From the NCBI RefSeq assembly GCF_000245015.1, contig NZ_JH600070.1:2433804-2497803 (forward strand): 64,000 nt of DNA, in the 5' to 3' direction. Both the position numbers and the translations under genes were made by a program. The notes under the pieces are model-generated. The model saw only the letters and a program-made list of their open reading frames with translations. It had not been told where the DNA came from and searched no databases. This DNA comes from Beggiatoa alba B18LD (lineage in GTDB: Bacteria; Pseudomonadota; Gammaproteobacteria; Beggiatoales; Beggiatoaceae). Below are positions 17,685-26,841 of the stretch, piece by piece. Every line of letters begins with the position of its first letter. Position 1 is the first letter of the stretch.

Positions 17685-18176
17685 ATGATTGTTCGAGAAA
17701 TTACTATTCACGATTGGCAAGCAATTTTACAAATTCAAGCTGATGCCTATTTTGAAATACAACCAGAATCTGTCACGGTTTTACAGAGTAAATGGAAGTT
17801 ATCGCAATCAACTTGCGTTGTCGTGGAAGAACAGCAACGCATTCTCGCCTATTGTCTAGCGCATCCGTGGAGTGACAATAGCGCGCCGCCTTTATTTCAT
17901 GAGTTAACCCATATTCCGCAACAAGCAGGCTTATTCATTCACGATTTAGCCATTCATTCCAGTGCACGCGGGCGGGGCATTGGACGCTTAATTTTTAACT
18001 ATTTACATCAACAAGCAAATCGCCACCACTTGCAATTTTTCAGCCTTGTTGCCATTCAAGATGCGACCCACTTCTGGCAAAAATTAGGGTTTCAAGTCGC
18101 GCCGCTGGATAAATCGTTACATAGTTATGGTAAAAACCCTGTATATATGAAACGCCATTTAATCACAACGGCTTAA
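17685..18176 (+). CDS. GNAT-family N-acetyltransferase
   Basis: About 163 residues with the acetyl-CoA-binding motif A: IHDLAIHSSARGRGIGRL (R-G-x-G-x-G/A). It ends with the usual LGF motif (FWQKLGFQVAPL). The acceptor substrate is unknown. The ATG at 17685 is preferred to the TTG at 17676, but neither has a strong ribosome binding site. The downstream GT2 gene starts 47 bp later, so they may share a transcript. Confidence 0.88.
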   Translation: MIVREITIHDWQAILQIQADAYFEIQPESVTVLQSKWKLSQSTCVVVEEQQRILAYCLAHPWSDNSAPPLFHELTHIPQQAGLFIHDLAIHSSARGRGIGRLIFNYLHQQANRHHLQFFSLVAIQDATHFWQKLGFQVAPLDKSLHSYGKNPVYMKRHLITTA

Positions 18177-18223
18177 TCGCACGTTAATGCCTGCCACTCA
18201 CTCACTGACATTTAAAGCCCTTT

Positions 18224-19210
18224 ATGTCTCATACCAGCATCATCTTACTTAATTGGAATAATTGGCGAGACACAATTGCTTGTTTAGACTCGCTTTATAC
18301 ACTGCCATCGCATAGCGTGTCGTTTATTGTCTGTGACAACGCCTCTGAAGATGATTCTGTCTTACACCTTAGCCAATGGATACAAGCGCATTATTCCCTA
18401 GACGCATACCGATTTTACGCTACCCCACCTATTCTATTTACCGAATCATTTCAATTACCCGCAATGACCTTCATTCAAACGGGTAAAAATCTTGGTTTTG
18501 CGGGAGGCAATAATATTGGCATTCGCTACGCATTAAGTGCAGGACAAAGCCATTATATTTGGCTACTCAACAACGATACACAAATCGCGCCTAATGCATT
18601 ACAAGCCCTCCATCACTGCGCAACACAACATCCACATATCGCATTATGGGGTAGCACCATCCTAGACTATGAACAACGGCAACAAGTGCAATGTGCGGGA
18701 GGATGCCGTTATATTCCATGGCTCAGTCATGTAATTCCTGCCCATGCAGGCGATGAACTTACGCGCTTAATGCAAGAAAAACCCGCCTTATCGTTAGATT
18801 ATATTTTCGGCGCGTCCCTATTCTTCCGTGCTGAAATTCTCTCAACCGTTGGCTTATTAAATGAAGACTACTTCTTATTTTACGAAGAATTAGACTACAG
18901 CCAACGCTTAAAACAAGCAGGTTATGCTATCGCGTGGTGTCCTGATAGTTGGATATACCACAAAGGCAGTGCCACCATTGGTGCAACCCAAAAAAGCCAA
19001 CGGCAAAAATTAAAAAATGCGCAATACTATGAAAACTTAAGCACCCTAAAATACACCGCCCGCTTTCATCCTCGCTTACTCCTTTGTGTGAGTCTTCTTC
19101 GTTTCACGTTAAAATCAATCTTACTGCTAAAACGACGCGATTTTGATTTATTCCCCTCGCTCTGGCGAGCCTACCGAGACTTTTGGCAGTGGTGGCATAA
19201 CGATACATGA
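18224..19210 (+). CDS. Family 2 glycosyltransferase
   Basis: A GT-A fold glycosyltransferase: nucleotide-binding start (ILLNWNNWRDTIACLDSL), CDNASEDDS, the subgroup hallmark NLGFAGGNNIGI, the DxD-like LLNNDT, and a late EELDYSQRLKQAGY segment with the catalytic-base region. The NLGFAGGNN pattern is common in rhamnosyltransferase-like GT2 enzymes of cell-surface polysaccharide pathways. A C-terminal hydrophobic helix near 275-298 may associate it with the membrane. No other polysaccharide genes are nearby, so the product is unknown. Confidence 0.88.
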   Translation: MSHTSIILLNWNNWRDTIACLDSLYTLPSHSVSFIVCDNASEDDSVLHLSQWIQAHYSLDAYRFYATPPILFTESFQLPAMTFIQTGKNLGFAGGNNIGIRYALSAGQSHYIWLLNNDTQIAPNALQALHHCATQHPHIALWGSTILDYEQRQQVQCAGGCRYIPWLSHVIPAHAGDELTRLMQEKPALSLDYIFGASLFFRAEILSTVGLLNEDYFLFYEELDYSQRLKQAGYAIAWCPDSWIYHKGSATIGATQKSQRQKLKNAQYYENLSTLKYTARFHPRLLLCVSLLRFTLKSILLLKRRDFDLFPSLWRAYRDFWQWWHNDT

Positions 19211-19229
19211 CAACAACGAGGGTAGTAAC

Positions 19230-20000
19230 ATGATGAATTACCGCAATATCATTTATAGTCTTCTAATAAGCCTTCCTTTTACGGCACATGCTGGCGTGAT
19301 TAACTATGAAGGCTCATCAACCATCGGCAAATTTTTAGAAGATGCCAGCACCGTTTACAAAGCCAGCACATTCAAAATTAACACCGTGCCAGAAAGTGCA
19401 GGCGGCGAACAATGCGCCATGCGTAACACCTGCGATTTAGGAGGCGTTGCACGTGAAGTAGAATCTCGATTTTTAGAAAATGGGGTTGTTGCCACCCTGA
19501 TAGCTAAAGATGCCATTGCCGCCCTTGTACACAACGATAACCCTGTACAAAGCCTTACCAAAGCACAACTAAAAGACATCTTCACAGGCAAAATTAAAAA
19601 CTGGTCAGAAGTTGGCGGAGAAGACCTACCTATCAAACCCTACGTCGTGAAAGAAGCCTCTGCGACCTATTCCGTATTTGCAAAAGCCGTGCTTGATAAC
19701 GACCCATATCAAAATATAGAAGTAATTACCCCAGATGCTCGCATGATTCCTGCTATCGCAAGAGAACGGGGCGCGATAGGACAACTCAGCTTTAGCTTTT
19801 TAGTTGGCGTTAAAGGCGTTAAACCCCTAACCATAGACGGACAAGCTGCAACCGTAGAAAATCCACAATATCCTATTTCTCGCCCGCTATACTTCACAAC
19901 AAAAGGAGAAGCACAAGGCGAAGTCAAAGCCTTTTTAGACTGGGCACTGTCTGATGAAGGGCAAAAAATTGTAAAACAACGCTTTGTTGGTGCTCACTAA
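19230..20000 (+). CDS. PstS-like periplasmic substrate-binding protein
   Basis: Starts at ATG 19230 behind CGAGGG; a signal peptide ends near THA|GV (about residue 21). The PBP-like domain is that of phosphate-type binding proteins: YEGSSTIGKFLEDA at the ligand loop, GGVAREV, LTKAQLKDIFTGKIKNWSEVGG (a hallmark of the PstS/PBP family) and RPLYFTTKGEAQ. It probably binds phosphate or a similar oxyanion. No pstCAB permease genes are present. Instead, the next gene, 101 bp downstream, is a PilJ-type chemoreceptor, so it may feed ligand information to that receptor. Confidence 0.85.
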   Translation: MMNYRNIIYSLLISLPFTAHAGVINYEGSSTIGKFLEDASTVYKASTFKINTVPESAGGEQCAMRNTCDLGGVAREVESRFLENGVVATLIAKDAIAALVHNDNPVQSLTKAQLKDIFTGKIKNWSEVGGEDLPIKPYVVKEASATYSVFAKAVLDNDPYQNIEVITPDARMIPAIARERGAIGQLSFSFLVGVKGVKPLTIDGQAATVENPQYPISRPLYFTTKGEAQGEVKAFLDWALSDEGQKIVKQRFVGAH

Positions 20001-20101
20001 CACCATCATTGAGTTACCACTTTTTGTAGATGTTTATAAATACCCTATAGGCATCTACAAGCCCTCGCATACACCTCTATTCTGCTAGGAGCATCCTAAA
20101 A

Positions 20102-22342
20102 ATGCGCTTCGTTACTAACAGTATGCAAAATAAATTCATTCTAGTTGTTAGCTGTTTCGTCTTATTTATTTTAACAACCGTGATTAGCACACTTTATGTT
20201 GTAAACAGCCAAACCACAGATGCAGAACAACTCAATATCGCCAGCCGTCAACAAGTGCTTATTGTCCAACTAGAAAATGAAACAAACGCGCTCATCCTCG
20301 CTTTAGAAAGTGCCTCATCCGTTGAAGAACGCCGACAGAAATTAAACCAAATGCGACAGTTATTTGACCAAAGCCTGACCGCATTACAATCAGGGGGAGA
20401 AATCGCTAATGACATCAACCAACTGATTACCCTTCCGCCTGCTGACACAAAAAGTTTAGAAGAATTACAACATGTTGCTAATTTATGGAAAATCGTGCAA
20501 ACAAATCTTGATATTTTACTTGACCCTCAAGTAGATATACTTGCCGATAACTTCTACGACGCACTTGCTGTCCTGCATAAAAGTTGGCAACCCCTCTTTG
20601 AAAACACCCAACACGCCAGTTTTACCCTAGAAGCTGTCTCTAAAGACAAAGTCCAATACCTAAAAATAATCCTCCTCTCCGCCCTGATACTAACCCTCTT
20701 TGTCGCAATTCTCGCTATCTGGTTTGGAAAACGTACCATCGTCAAGCCAACCCGTTTAATGCTCAATGCACTCAACACATTACTGACAGAAAAAATTAAC
20801 TTTGCTGAACGTCTCCCCGATTTTGGGACAGATGAAATCGGTAAAATTGCAAAATCCATCAATGCAATGCGCCAAAATCTCCAAAACACCTATGAACGTA
20901 TCCGCCAAAATAACGAAGCCGCCCAACGCATTAACCAAGCACTAGATAAAGCTGCTGTAAACATCCTAATTAGCGATAATACCCACACTATTATCTATTT
21001 AAACGAAGCCGCCCAACACCTATTTAACACGCTAGAACAACATTTACGCGAACATATCCCAAACTTTAACAGTAGCCACCTCTTAAATAGCAGTACCAGC
21101 CATTTTCCGACACATCAAATTGAATATTTAGAAAGCCTTAAAACCACCTACCAAACAGAATTTGTCATCGGACATATTCACTTACAAGTCATCATCACCC
21201 CTGTCATCAGCAAAGACGACGAACGATTAGGCTGGATTACCGAATGGCGCGATAAAACGGTCGATATCGCCATTGAACAAGAAGTGAATCATGCCATGCG
21301 TGCCGCAGAAACAGGCGACTTTAGCCAACGTGTTGACCTTGTCGGCAAAACAGGATTTTATAAAGTACAAAGTGCTGCCCTAAATCGCACATTAAGCTAC
21401 ATCCAACAAATCATTGAAGAATTACATGACGTTTTCAATGCATTAGCAACAGGCAACCTCAATAAAACCATTGTCAAAGATTATCAAGGCTCACTCGCTA
21501 AACTCAAAACAGACCTAAACAGCACTGTCAACACCCTAACCAATATTATCCAAGTTATCCAACAAACTGCAGATGCAGTTAATCATGTTGCAGGAGAAAT
21601 TAGCGAATCCAATCAAATTTTAAACCAACGAACAGAACAACAAGCTGCTGCCCTAGAAGAAACAGCAACCAATATGACCCAAATGACTGAGTCAGTACAA
21701 AAAAATGCCCAAAATGCCCGTATGGCAAACCAAATGGTTTTAGAAACCCGCCAATTAGCAAACGAAAGTAAAAGCGTACTAGAAAAAGCCATTCTTGCCA
21801 TGCAACGCATCAGCCAACAAAGCCAGAAAATTACTGAAATTCTCAGCGTTATCGACGATATAGCCTTTCAAACTAACCTACTAGCACTGAATGCTGCAAT
21901 AGAAGCCGCCCGTGCAGGTGAACAAGGTCGCGGATTTAGCGTAGTTGCGGCAGAAGTCCGTTATCTTGCCCAACGCAGTGCGACAGCGGCTAAAGAAATC
22001 AAAGAACTGATTAAAAACAGCGTAACTCAAATCGAAGAAGGGAAAAATATCGTTAATAACTCAGGTGTTACCCTACAACGCATTGCCAGTGCGGTACAAA
22101 CCGTTAGCGAATTGATTGCCACGATTACCACCGCCAGCCAAGAACAAGCCGATGGTATTCAACAAGTGAGTGTCGCTATTACACAAATGGAAGCGATTAC
22201 CCAACAAAATGCCAGCCTTGTAGAAGAAGCTAACAACATCAGCCAAGCCATGCGCGGACAAGCCCAACATCTACAACAGCAAATTGCATTTTTTAATATT
22301 GAAACGAAACAAGAAATTAACGATATAGCAAACGTATTATAA
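20102..22342 (+). CDS. Methyl-accepting chemotaxis protein with PilJ-type sensor domain
   Basis: Two membrane helices (about 12-34 and 188-208) flank a helical periplasmic domain with the PilJ/NIT-like pattern ([22 protein letters not shown]). A HAMP domain (about 212-265), a PAS-like segment (270-395), a second HAMP-like stretch and the cytoplasmic signalling hairpin follow; its tip reads [19 protein letters not shown]. PilJ proteins signal to twitching-motility systems, which fits the pilMNOPQ genes in this window. The last five residues (IANVL) and the stop codon are R2 repeat sequence (22324 onward), so the C-terminus was rewritten by an insertion. No CheR/CheB-binding pentapeptide is seen. 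Confidence 0.92.
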   Translation: MRFVTNSMQNKFILVVSCFVLFILTTVISTLYVVNSQTTDAEQLNIASRQQVLIVQLENETNALILALESASSVEERRQKLNQMRQLFDQSLTALQSGGEIANDINQLITLPPADTKSLEELQHVANLWKIVQTNLDILLDPQVDILADNFYDALAVLHKSWQPLFENTQHASFTLEAVSKDKVQYLKIILLSALILTLFVAILAIWFGKRTIVKPTRLMLNALNTLLTEKINFAERLPDFGTDEIGKIAKSINAMRQNLQNTYERIRQNNEAAQRINQALDKAAVNILISDNTHTIIYLNEAAQHLFNTLEQHLREHIPNFNSSHLLNSSTSHFPTHQIEYLESLKTTYQTEFVIGHIHLQVIITPVISKDDERLGWITEWRDKTVDIAIEQEVNHAMRAAETGDFSQRVDLVGKTGFYKVQSAALNRTLSYIQQIIEELHDVFNALATGNLNKTIVKDYQGSLAKLKTDLNSTVNTLTNIIQVIQQTADAVNHVAGEISESNQILNQRTEQQAAALEETATNMTQMTESVQKNAQNARMANQMVLETRQLANESKSVLEKAILAMQRISQQSQKITEILSVIDDIAFQTNLLALNAAIEAARAGEQGRGFSVVAAEVRYLAQRSATAAKEIKELIKNSVTQIEEGKNIVNNSGVTLQRIASAVQTVSELIATITTASQEQADGIQQVSVAITQMEAITQQNASLVEEANNISQAMRGQAQHLQQQIAFFNIETKQEINDIANVL

Positions 22343-22400
22343 AACGACATGAAGGACTGCCAGTCCTAAATTTAAATCACTTTCTGGTACGATTACTATA
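22324..22400. mobile_element. R2 MITE-like element at the end of the chemoreceptor gene
   Basis: A 77-bp R2 copy from TATAGCAAACGTATTATAA to GGTACGATTACTATA. Its first 19 bases overlap the chemoreceptor coding sequence and supply the last codons and the TAA stop. Without it (and one TA) the reading frame would run on as N-L-S-Y-K-T-E-T-C to a TAG in the adjoining R1 sequence. Confidence 0.88.
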
Positions 22401-22401
22401 A

Positions 22402-22641
22402 TCTGAGTTATAAAACAGAGACCTGCTAGGTTTTCAAAACCTAGCAGGTCTGTCGGAACATGCGAAAAGGATTCACCAGACAAGATTAAAACATTATCTG
22501 AATCAGGATTTTCAGGATTAGCAGGATTTAAACCTTCAAACCAAAAAATTAATGCGAATCATGCTTTTTAATTCTGAAAATTCTGTGAATTCTGATTCAG
22601 ACAAACGCTTGTCTTTTTAAAAGAAACTCGCCGAACTCAGG
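22402..22641. repeat. R1 composite repeat, copy 4 (inverted order)
   Basis: Modules appear in reverse: terminator-like hairpin AGACCTGCTAGG... (22419-22452), the TCGGAACATGCGAAAAGG module, the 9-nt-unit hairpin core (ATCTGAATCAGGATT ... AATTCTGATTCAGAC), then GCTTGTCTTTTTAAAAGAAA and the end CTCGCCGAACTCAG. It fills, with R2, the convergent gap 22343-22658 and is followed by the shared word TTGTTTAGCACTA (22643-22655). Confidence 0.85.
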
Positions 22642-22658
22642 TTTGTTTAGCACTACCG

Positions 22659-23432
22659 TTATTTTTCTTCTTTACACGTCGTAAACGCTAGTAGCCGCTT
22701 ATATTGTTCGGGCGTTAAGCATTTAAGTTCTTCTGTGAATAAATTCTCTAAAATTTCCCGCTGACTTTTCGCATAGTCCCACTCCGATGAGAGGGGTTTC
22801 CAGTTCATATTGTCTAAATACATTAAAAATGTATTTTGTAGGACAAAATGTGGGCGTATTTTCATGTGATCAAAAGGAAAATCGCTCGATAAAATTAATA
22901 ATCCGCCGTAGGACATTGCCCAAAAAGAAAAAGTCAGTTCTTCAGGGGTTAAACGAGGATCAAGAATAACATCGCCATTTGTTATAGCTTCTCTAGGAAC
23001 ACTGGAGACGGTGTCGAGTGTTTTTAATTCACTTTCTAAGAGTGCCTGTTTTTTTTCAGGGGACAATTTATCTTTAAAAGAAGTTGTCTTAATAACCTGA
23101 AAATTATGAAATTCTAAAGGGTGTAAATAGACATGTAAGGTATAGGCAAGCATTAAACCACTCATCCGCACACGGGTTGGCGCAGGATATTTAACAACCC
23201 GTTCAAACATATCTAACATACTGCTGTGGGTACGTACGCAAAGGGTCGCTAACACTTCTTCTTTACAGGTAAAGTGCTGATAAATTGTTCCTTTTGAATA
23301 TTCTATCGCTTCCGCTATTTTATCCATTGTCAGCCCTAAATACCCATGTGTCTGCATGAGACGGCTTGCTGTTTCTAAAATCAGCTCTTCACGTTGGAGC
23401 AATTCACGCTGTTTGCGAGTGAGTTTTGTCAT
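22659..23432 (-). CDS. TetR/AcrR-family transcriptional regulator
   Basis: The N-terminus is a TetR helix-turn-helix domain (about 17-64: ILETASRLMQTHGYLGLT, MDKIAEAIEYSKGTIYQHF). The 190-residue C-terminal ligand domain is longer than average and helical. The target and ligand are unknown. It is transcribed toward the R1/R2 repeats, and is downstream of the SDR gene on the same strand but separated from it by a terminator (23681), so it probably has its own promoter in 23433-23680. Confidence 0.9.
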   Translation of the reverse strand: MTKLTRKQRELLQREELILETASRLMQTHGYLGLTMDKIAEAIEYSKGTIYQHFTCKEEVLATLCVRTHSSMLDMFERVVKYPAPTRVRMSGLMLAYTLHVYLHPLEFHNFQVIKTTSFKDKLSPEKKQALLESELKTLDTVSSVPREAITNGDVILDPRLTPEELTFSFWAMSYGGLLILSSDFPFDHMKIRPHFVLQNTFLMYLDNMNWKPLSSEWDYAKSQREILENLFTEELKCLTPEQYKRLLAFTTCKEEK

Positions 23433-23680
23433 ATCGTTTTAAATTTACCTTGTGTCAAAAAAAAACGTAACGTCAACACTAGGGATTATAGTATAAACTA
23501 CCTTTAATTGAAACTTTTCTCAGCAGTACTTGTTTTATGAATATCTTTTTAGCATTTTACTGATAAAGCCAGCATGGTTTGTCGCGTTTTTTGTACATTT
23601 GTATTAAGTTAATGCTATACTTTTAGCCGATATAACACTCCTCGCTTGCAATTAGGGGCGTTTTATAAAAATTTTCAAAT
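23433..23680. other. Intergenic region upstream of the TetR gene
   Basis: AT-rich gap with no gene. It should hold the promoter of the TetR gene (minus strand) but I see no convincing operator palindrome. The part next to the SDR gene is the terminator at 23681-23717. Confidence 0.45.
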
Positions 23681-23717
23681 AAACTGCTAGGTGCCGCTAA
23701 CACCTAGCAGTTTTTTT
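23681..23717. terminator. Bidirectional terminator after the SDR gene
   Basis: Perfect 13-bp stem AAACTGCTAGGTG / CACCTAGCAGTTT with a 7-base loop. On the plus strand it ends in a T run; on the minus strand it is followed by TTTATTT. It terminates the SDR gene (ending 23742). The stem word CTGCTAGGT is the same as in the terminator-like hairpin inside R1 repeats. Confidence 0.85.
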
Positions 23718-23741
23718 ATGGGCGTTGATTAATCTATTTGT

Positions 23742-24452
23742 TTACCAAGGAATAACTTTTTTATCGCGGAAAAAAAGCCCATTTCCACCGCCTTCTGGTA
23801 GCGTTGCTAACCACACAATTGTTTCAGCTCCTTGACTCACATCGCGTTCTGCGTGAACACCACCCATATCTGTTCTAACCCAACCTGGGCAAACTGAATT
23901 CACTAATATATTGTTTTGGCTGACTTCATTCGCAAAAATACGGGTAACTGCGTTTAATGCTGTTTTTGATAGGCGATAACTGGCGAAACCGCCACCCATA
24001 TCAGCTAGTTGCCCCATTCCACTGGATACATTGACCACACGCCCATAGTCGTTTTTTTGCATCAAGGGGATAAAGGCTTGACATAAGCGAAATGCGCCGA
24101 ATGTATTTGTTTCCATTCCAATTCGTAATTGTTCTACGCTACAAGTAAATACGTTTTCTACTTGTGCATCGGGAAAAATACCCGCGTTGTTAATTAAAAT
24201 GTCTAGCCGTCCGTATTGATTTTCGATAAAACGTTGCATGGTTTCGACACTGCTATCGCTTGCAACATCTAAGGGGTAAAAAACAATGTCTAAACCTGCT
24301 TGTTGTAGTTCATGGCTTAGGGTTTCGCCTTGTTCGACATTGCGACAGCTTAAAATGATATGAATATCTAATTTAGCCAATTGTTTACAGGTTTCTAAAC
24401 CGATTCCACGATTAGCCCCAGTCACTAATGCATTACGTTTCTGTATTTGCAT
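23742..24452 (-). CDS. Short-chain dehydrogenase/reductase
   Basis: A classical SDR of 236 residues: NAD(P)-binding TGANRGIG (11-18), NNAG (about 89-92), active-site Ser in NVSSGMG, Tyr/Lys in YRLSK, and PGWVRTDMGG near the C-terminus. The cofactor is probably NADPH from the TGANRGIG Arg, which is weak evidence. The substrate is unknown. It is divergent from the homospermidine synthase gene across a 318-bp gap. Confidence 0.92.
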   Translation of the reverse strand: MQIQKRNALVTGANRGIGLETCKQLAKLDIHIILSCRNVEQGETLSHELQQAGLDIVFYPLDVASDSSVETMQRFIENQYGRLDILINNAGIFPDAQVENVFTCSVEQLRIGMETNTFGAFRLCQAFIPLMQKNDYGRVVNVSSGMGQLADMGGGFASYRLSKTALNAVTRIFANEVSQNNILVNSVCPGWVRTDMGGVHAERDVSQGAETIVWLATLPEGGGNGLFFRDKKVIPW

Positions 24453-24770
24453 ATTTACTGCCTTCTGTGTTAGAAAAGAACTGATTTAATCAGATTATAA
24501 TGTACTCTGTAGAAAGTGAAAAAATGCGTTGTTTAAGTGAAATAAAACTGACTTAATAAATTTTTTTCCGCGTTTTTTCTGCATAGCTATAAAAAACTAT
24601 AGCTTATAAATAAGTATGTTATTTAATAAAATATCTTTTTTCTCTTTTATTGGAGAAAACTTTTAATTTTAGCGAATTTTTTACAGTCATGGCTATGTCA
24701 TATAAATAGCATATTTTACATAATTTGTTGAAAAGTAGCATAATAAAAACATAACAATAAGGGGTAAACT
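24453..24770. other. Divergent intergenic region, SDR / homospermidine synthase
   Basis: This 318-bp very AT-rich gap must hold promoters for both flanking genes. AAGGGG precedes the plus-strand ATG at 24771, and CATAATAAAA about 25 bp upstream of that could be a -10 region. I see no repeats, operator palindromes or small genes. Confidence 0.4.
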
Positions 24771-26228
24771 ATGTTGAATTTTTCTAATAAAGTATTATTT
24801 ATTGGTTTTGGGTCTGTTGCACAATGTACCCTACCACTGTTAGTAAAACACATTAATATCCCACCAACACGTATTACTGTTTTAGACTTTGAAGACCAGC
24901 GGGATATTTTGGGCGATTGGCTTGAGCAGGGGGTACGCTTTGTACAAGCACGTATTACACCAGAAAATTTAGGGGCTATTCTTGCTCAACAGGTTTGTAC
25001 GGGCGATGTGTTGATTGATTTGGGTTGGAATATTGATGCAGTAGAAATTTTACAGTGGTGTCATACTCATGGGGTGTTGTATATCAATACTTCTGTTGAG
25101 GTGTGGGACCCTTATACTGATGCGATGAGTAAGCATCCAGTAGATAATACTTTATATATTAGGCATTTGGCAGTGCAGAAATTGCAGGCATCATGGGCAA
25201 GCAAGGGGACAACCGCCGTTTTAGAACATGGTGCAAACCCTGGTTTGGTCTCTCATTGGACAAAACAGGCTTTATTAGACATCAGTGAGCGTTTATTAGT
25301 AGAAAAACGGGTCGATGCTCAAACTGCCGAGCAGTTGCAAACTTTTATTAAAAACAATACGTTTAACCAATTAGCCCGTACTCTAGGCGTTAAAGTGATT
25401 CATTGTAGTGAGCGTGATACGCAAATCAGTGATAAGCCCAAGCAGGTTGGGGAGTTCGTGAATACGTGGAGTATAGAAGGCTTTTTTGAAGAGGGGGCAA
25501 CAACAGCGGAGTTAGGCTGGGGGACGCATGAGAAAGAATTGCCTGCTTTTGCCTATCAACATGCGCAAGGGCGTAAAAATCAGATTTGTTTAGCGCGGAT
25601 GGGGATGAATGTCTGGGTACGTTCATGGGTACCGAATTATCCTATTCATGGCATGGTGATACGTCATGGTGAGGCGTTCACTTTGTCGGATTATTTAAGC
25701 GTTGAAGAACAGGGAGAAGTTGTTTATCGTCCTACGGTGCATTATGCCTATTGTCCTTGTGATAACGCGCTCGCTTCTTTGCAGGAGTTACGGGCGCATG
25801 ATTATCAGTTGCAGGCGCAAAAGCGGATTATGAATGATGAAATTACCGCAGGCGAGGATATTCTTGGCGCGTTTTTAATGGGTCATGCTTATAAGGGGTG
25901 GTGGACAGGTAGCCGTTTAACGATTGAACGGAGTCGCCAATTAGTGCCACATCAAAGCGCGACAACAACGCAAGTTGCCATTGCTGTGGTAGCAGCAGTG
26001 ATGTGGATGATAGAAAACCCAGAAGAAGGGATTTGTACGCCTGAAGAGTTGCCACATACTTATATTTTAAATATTGCACGTCCTTATTTAGGCGATAATT
26101 TATCTATGCCTGTTGATTGGACACCGCGCCAGCAGTATCAAAGTGCTTTTCAAGGTTATAACGCACCGCAGATGGATACAGAAGACCCTTGGCAATTTAA
26201 GAATTTTTTAGTTGCGGATGGGGATTAA
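24771..26228 (+). CDS. hss: Homospermidine synthase
   Basis: A 485-residue NAD-dependent enzyme of the saccharopine dehydrogenase-like fold. The Rossmann motif is VLFIGFGSVAQCTLPLL; family segments DLGWNIDAVEILQWC, YINTSVEVWDPY, ALEHGANPGLVSHW-like (VLEHGANPGLVSHWTKQAL) and the central HGEAFTLSDYL are characteristic. The enzyme makes sym-homospermidine from two putrescines, or from putrescine and spermidine. Length is as in the family (about 475-480). The flanking SDR and SCO1 genes are not obviously linked to polyamines, and the SCO1 gene starts 27 bp later, so they may share a transcript. Confidence 0.92.
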   Translation: MLNFSNKVLFIGFGSVAQCTLPLLVKHINIPPTRITVLDFEDQRDILGDWLEQGVRFVQARITPENLGAILAQQVCTGDVLIDLGWNIDAVEILQWCHTHGVLYINTSVEVWDPYTDAMSKHPVDNTLYIRHLAVQKLQASWASKGTTAVLEHGANPGLVSHWTKQALLDISERLLVEKRVDAQTAEQLQTFIKNNTFNQLARTLGVKVIHCSERDTQISDKPKQVGEFVNTWSIEGFFEEGATTAELGWGTHEKELPAFAYQHAQGRKNQICLARMGMNVWVRSWVPNYPIHGMVIRHGEAFTLSDYLSVEEQGEVVYRPTVHYAYCPCDNALASLQELRAHDYQLQAQKRIMNDEITAGEDILGAFLMGHAYKGWWTGSRLTIERSRQLVPHQSATTTQVAIAVVAAVMWMIENPEEGICTPEELPHTYILNIARPYLGDNLSMPVDWTPRQQYQSAFQGYNAPQMDTEDPWQFKNFLVADGD

Positions 26229-26255
26229 GCAGAATATCACTTTAGTGTCACTGAT

Positions 26256-26831
26256 ATGATGAAAAAATACGCTATTTATTTAATTTTATTATCAACGGTA
26301 TTTATTCACATACAAGCTGGCTTTGCTGCACCGTTAGGCGGAGATTTTAAACTAACAAATATGGCAGGACAGACAATTGCATTGAGTGATTATCGCGGGC
26401 AGGTTGTAATTTTAAATTTTGGATTTTTGTCCTGCCCTGATGTGTGTCCAACGACATTAGCAGAGCTTAAGCAAGTTGTACACGCTTTATCCGTTGAACA
26501 ACAGCAACGTTTGCAAGTCTTATTTATTACGGTCGACCCTGAGCGCGATACGGCAGAGCAGTTAAAAACCTATTTACAGCATTTTAACCCGCATTTTATG
26601 GGCTTACGTGGTTCAGTCGGTGAAGTTCGTCAAGTTTGCCAACAATATGGCACTGATTTCCGTCATGTTCCGCTAGCAGATAATGTAACTGAATATCGGG
26701 TTGAACATGCTAGCCAACTGTTTCTAATCAATCCTGAAGGGCAATTAGTGCGCTTAATTCCTTATGGCACACCGTCCGCCGTTATTGTGCAATATATACA
26801 AACTTTACTTGCACAGCCAAATCTACCTTAA
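26256..26831 (+). CDS. SCO1/SenC-family copper chaperone/thioredoxin-like protein
   Basis: A signal peptide (cleavage near GFA|AP, residue 24) precedes a thioredoxin fold with the SCO copper motif CPDVC (Cys60, Cys64) and the third ligand His151 (VEHASQLFLINP). SCO proteins help assemble the CuA site of cytochrome c oxidase or act as thiol reductases. No oxidase genes are in the window. It ends ten bases before a convergent CobW-family GTPase gene, so two metal-trafficking genes meet end to end. Confidence 0.93.
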   Translation: MMKKYAIYLILLSTVFIHIQAGFAAPLGGDFKLTNMAGQTIALSDYRGQVVILNFGFLSCPDVCPTTLAELKQVVHALSVEQQQRLQVLFITVDPERDTAEQLKTYLQHFNPHFMGLRGSVGEVRQVCQQYGTDFRHVPLADNVTEYRVEHASQLFLINPEGQLVRLIPYGTPSAVIVQYIQTLLAQPNLP

Positions 26832-26841
26832 CTCTGCATTA

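Noticed and set aside
19143-19229. N-terminal extension of the PstS-like protein overlapping the glycosyltransferase gene
   Set aside because: It would bury the signal peptide; ATG 19230 gives a normal exported protein.
20024-20060. Inverted repeat TTGTAGATG / CATCTACAA between the PstS-like and chemoreceptor genes
   Set aside because: The arms are real but there is no T run after the stem on the coding strand and no match elsewhere, so I cannot call it a terminator or operator.
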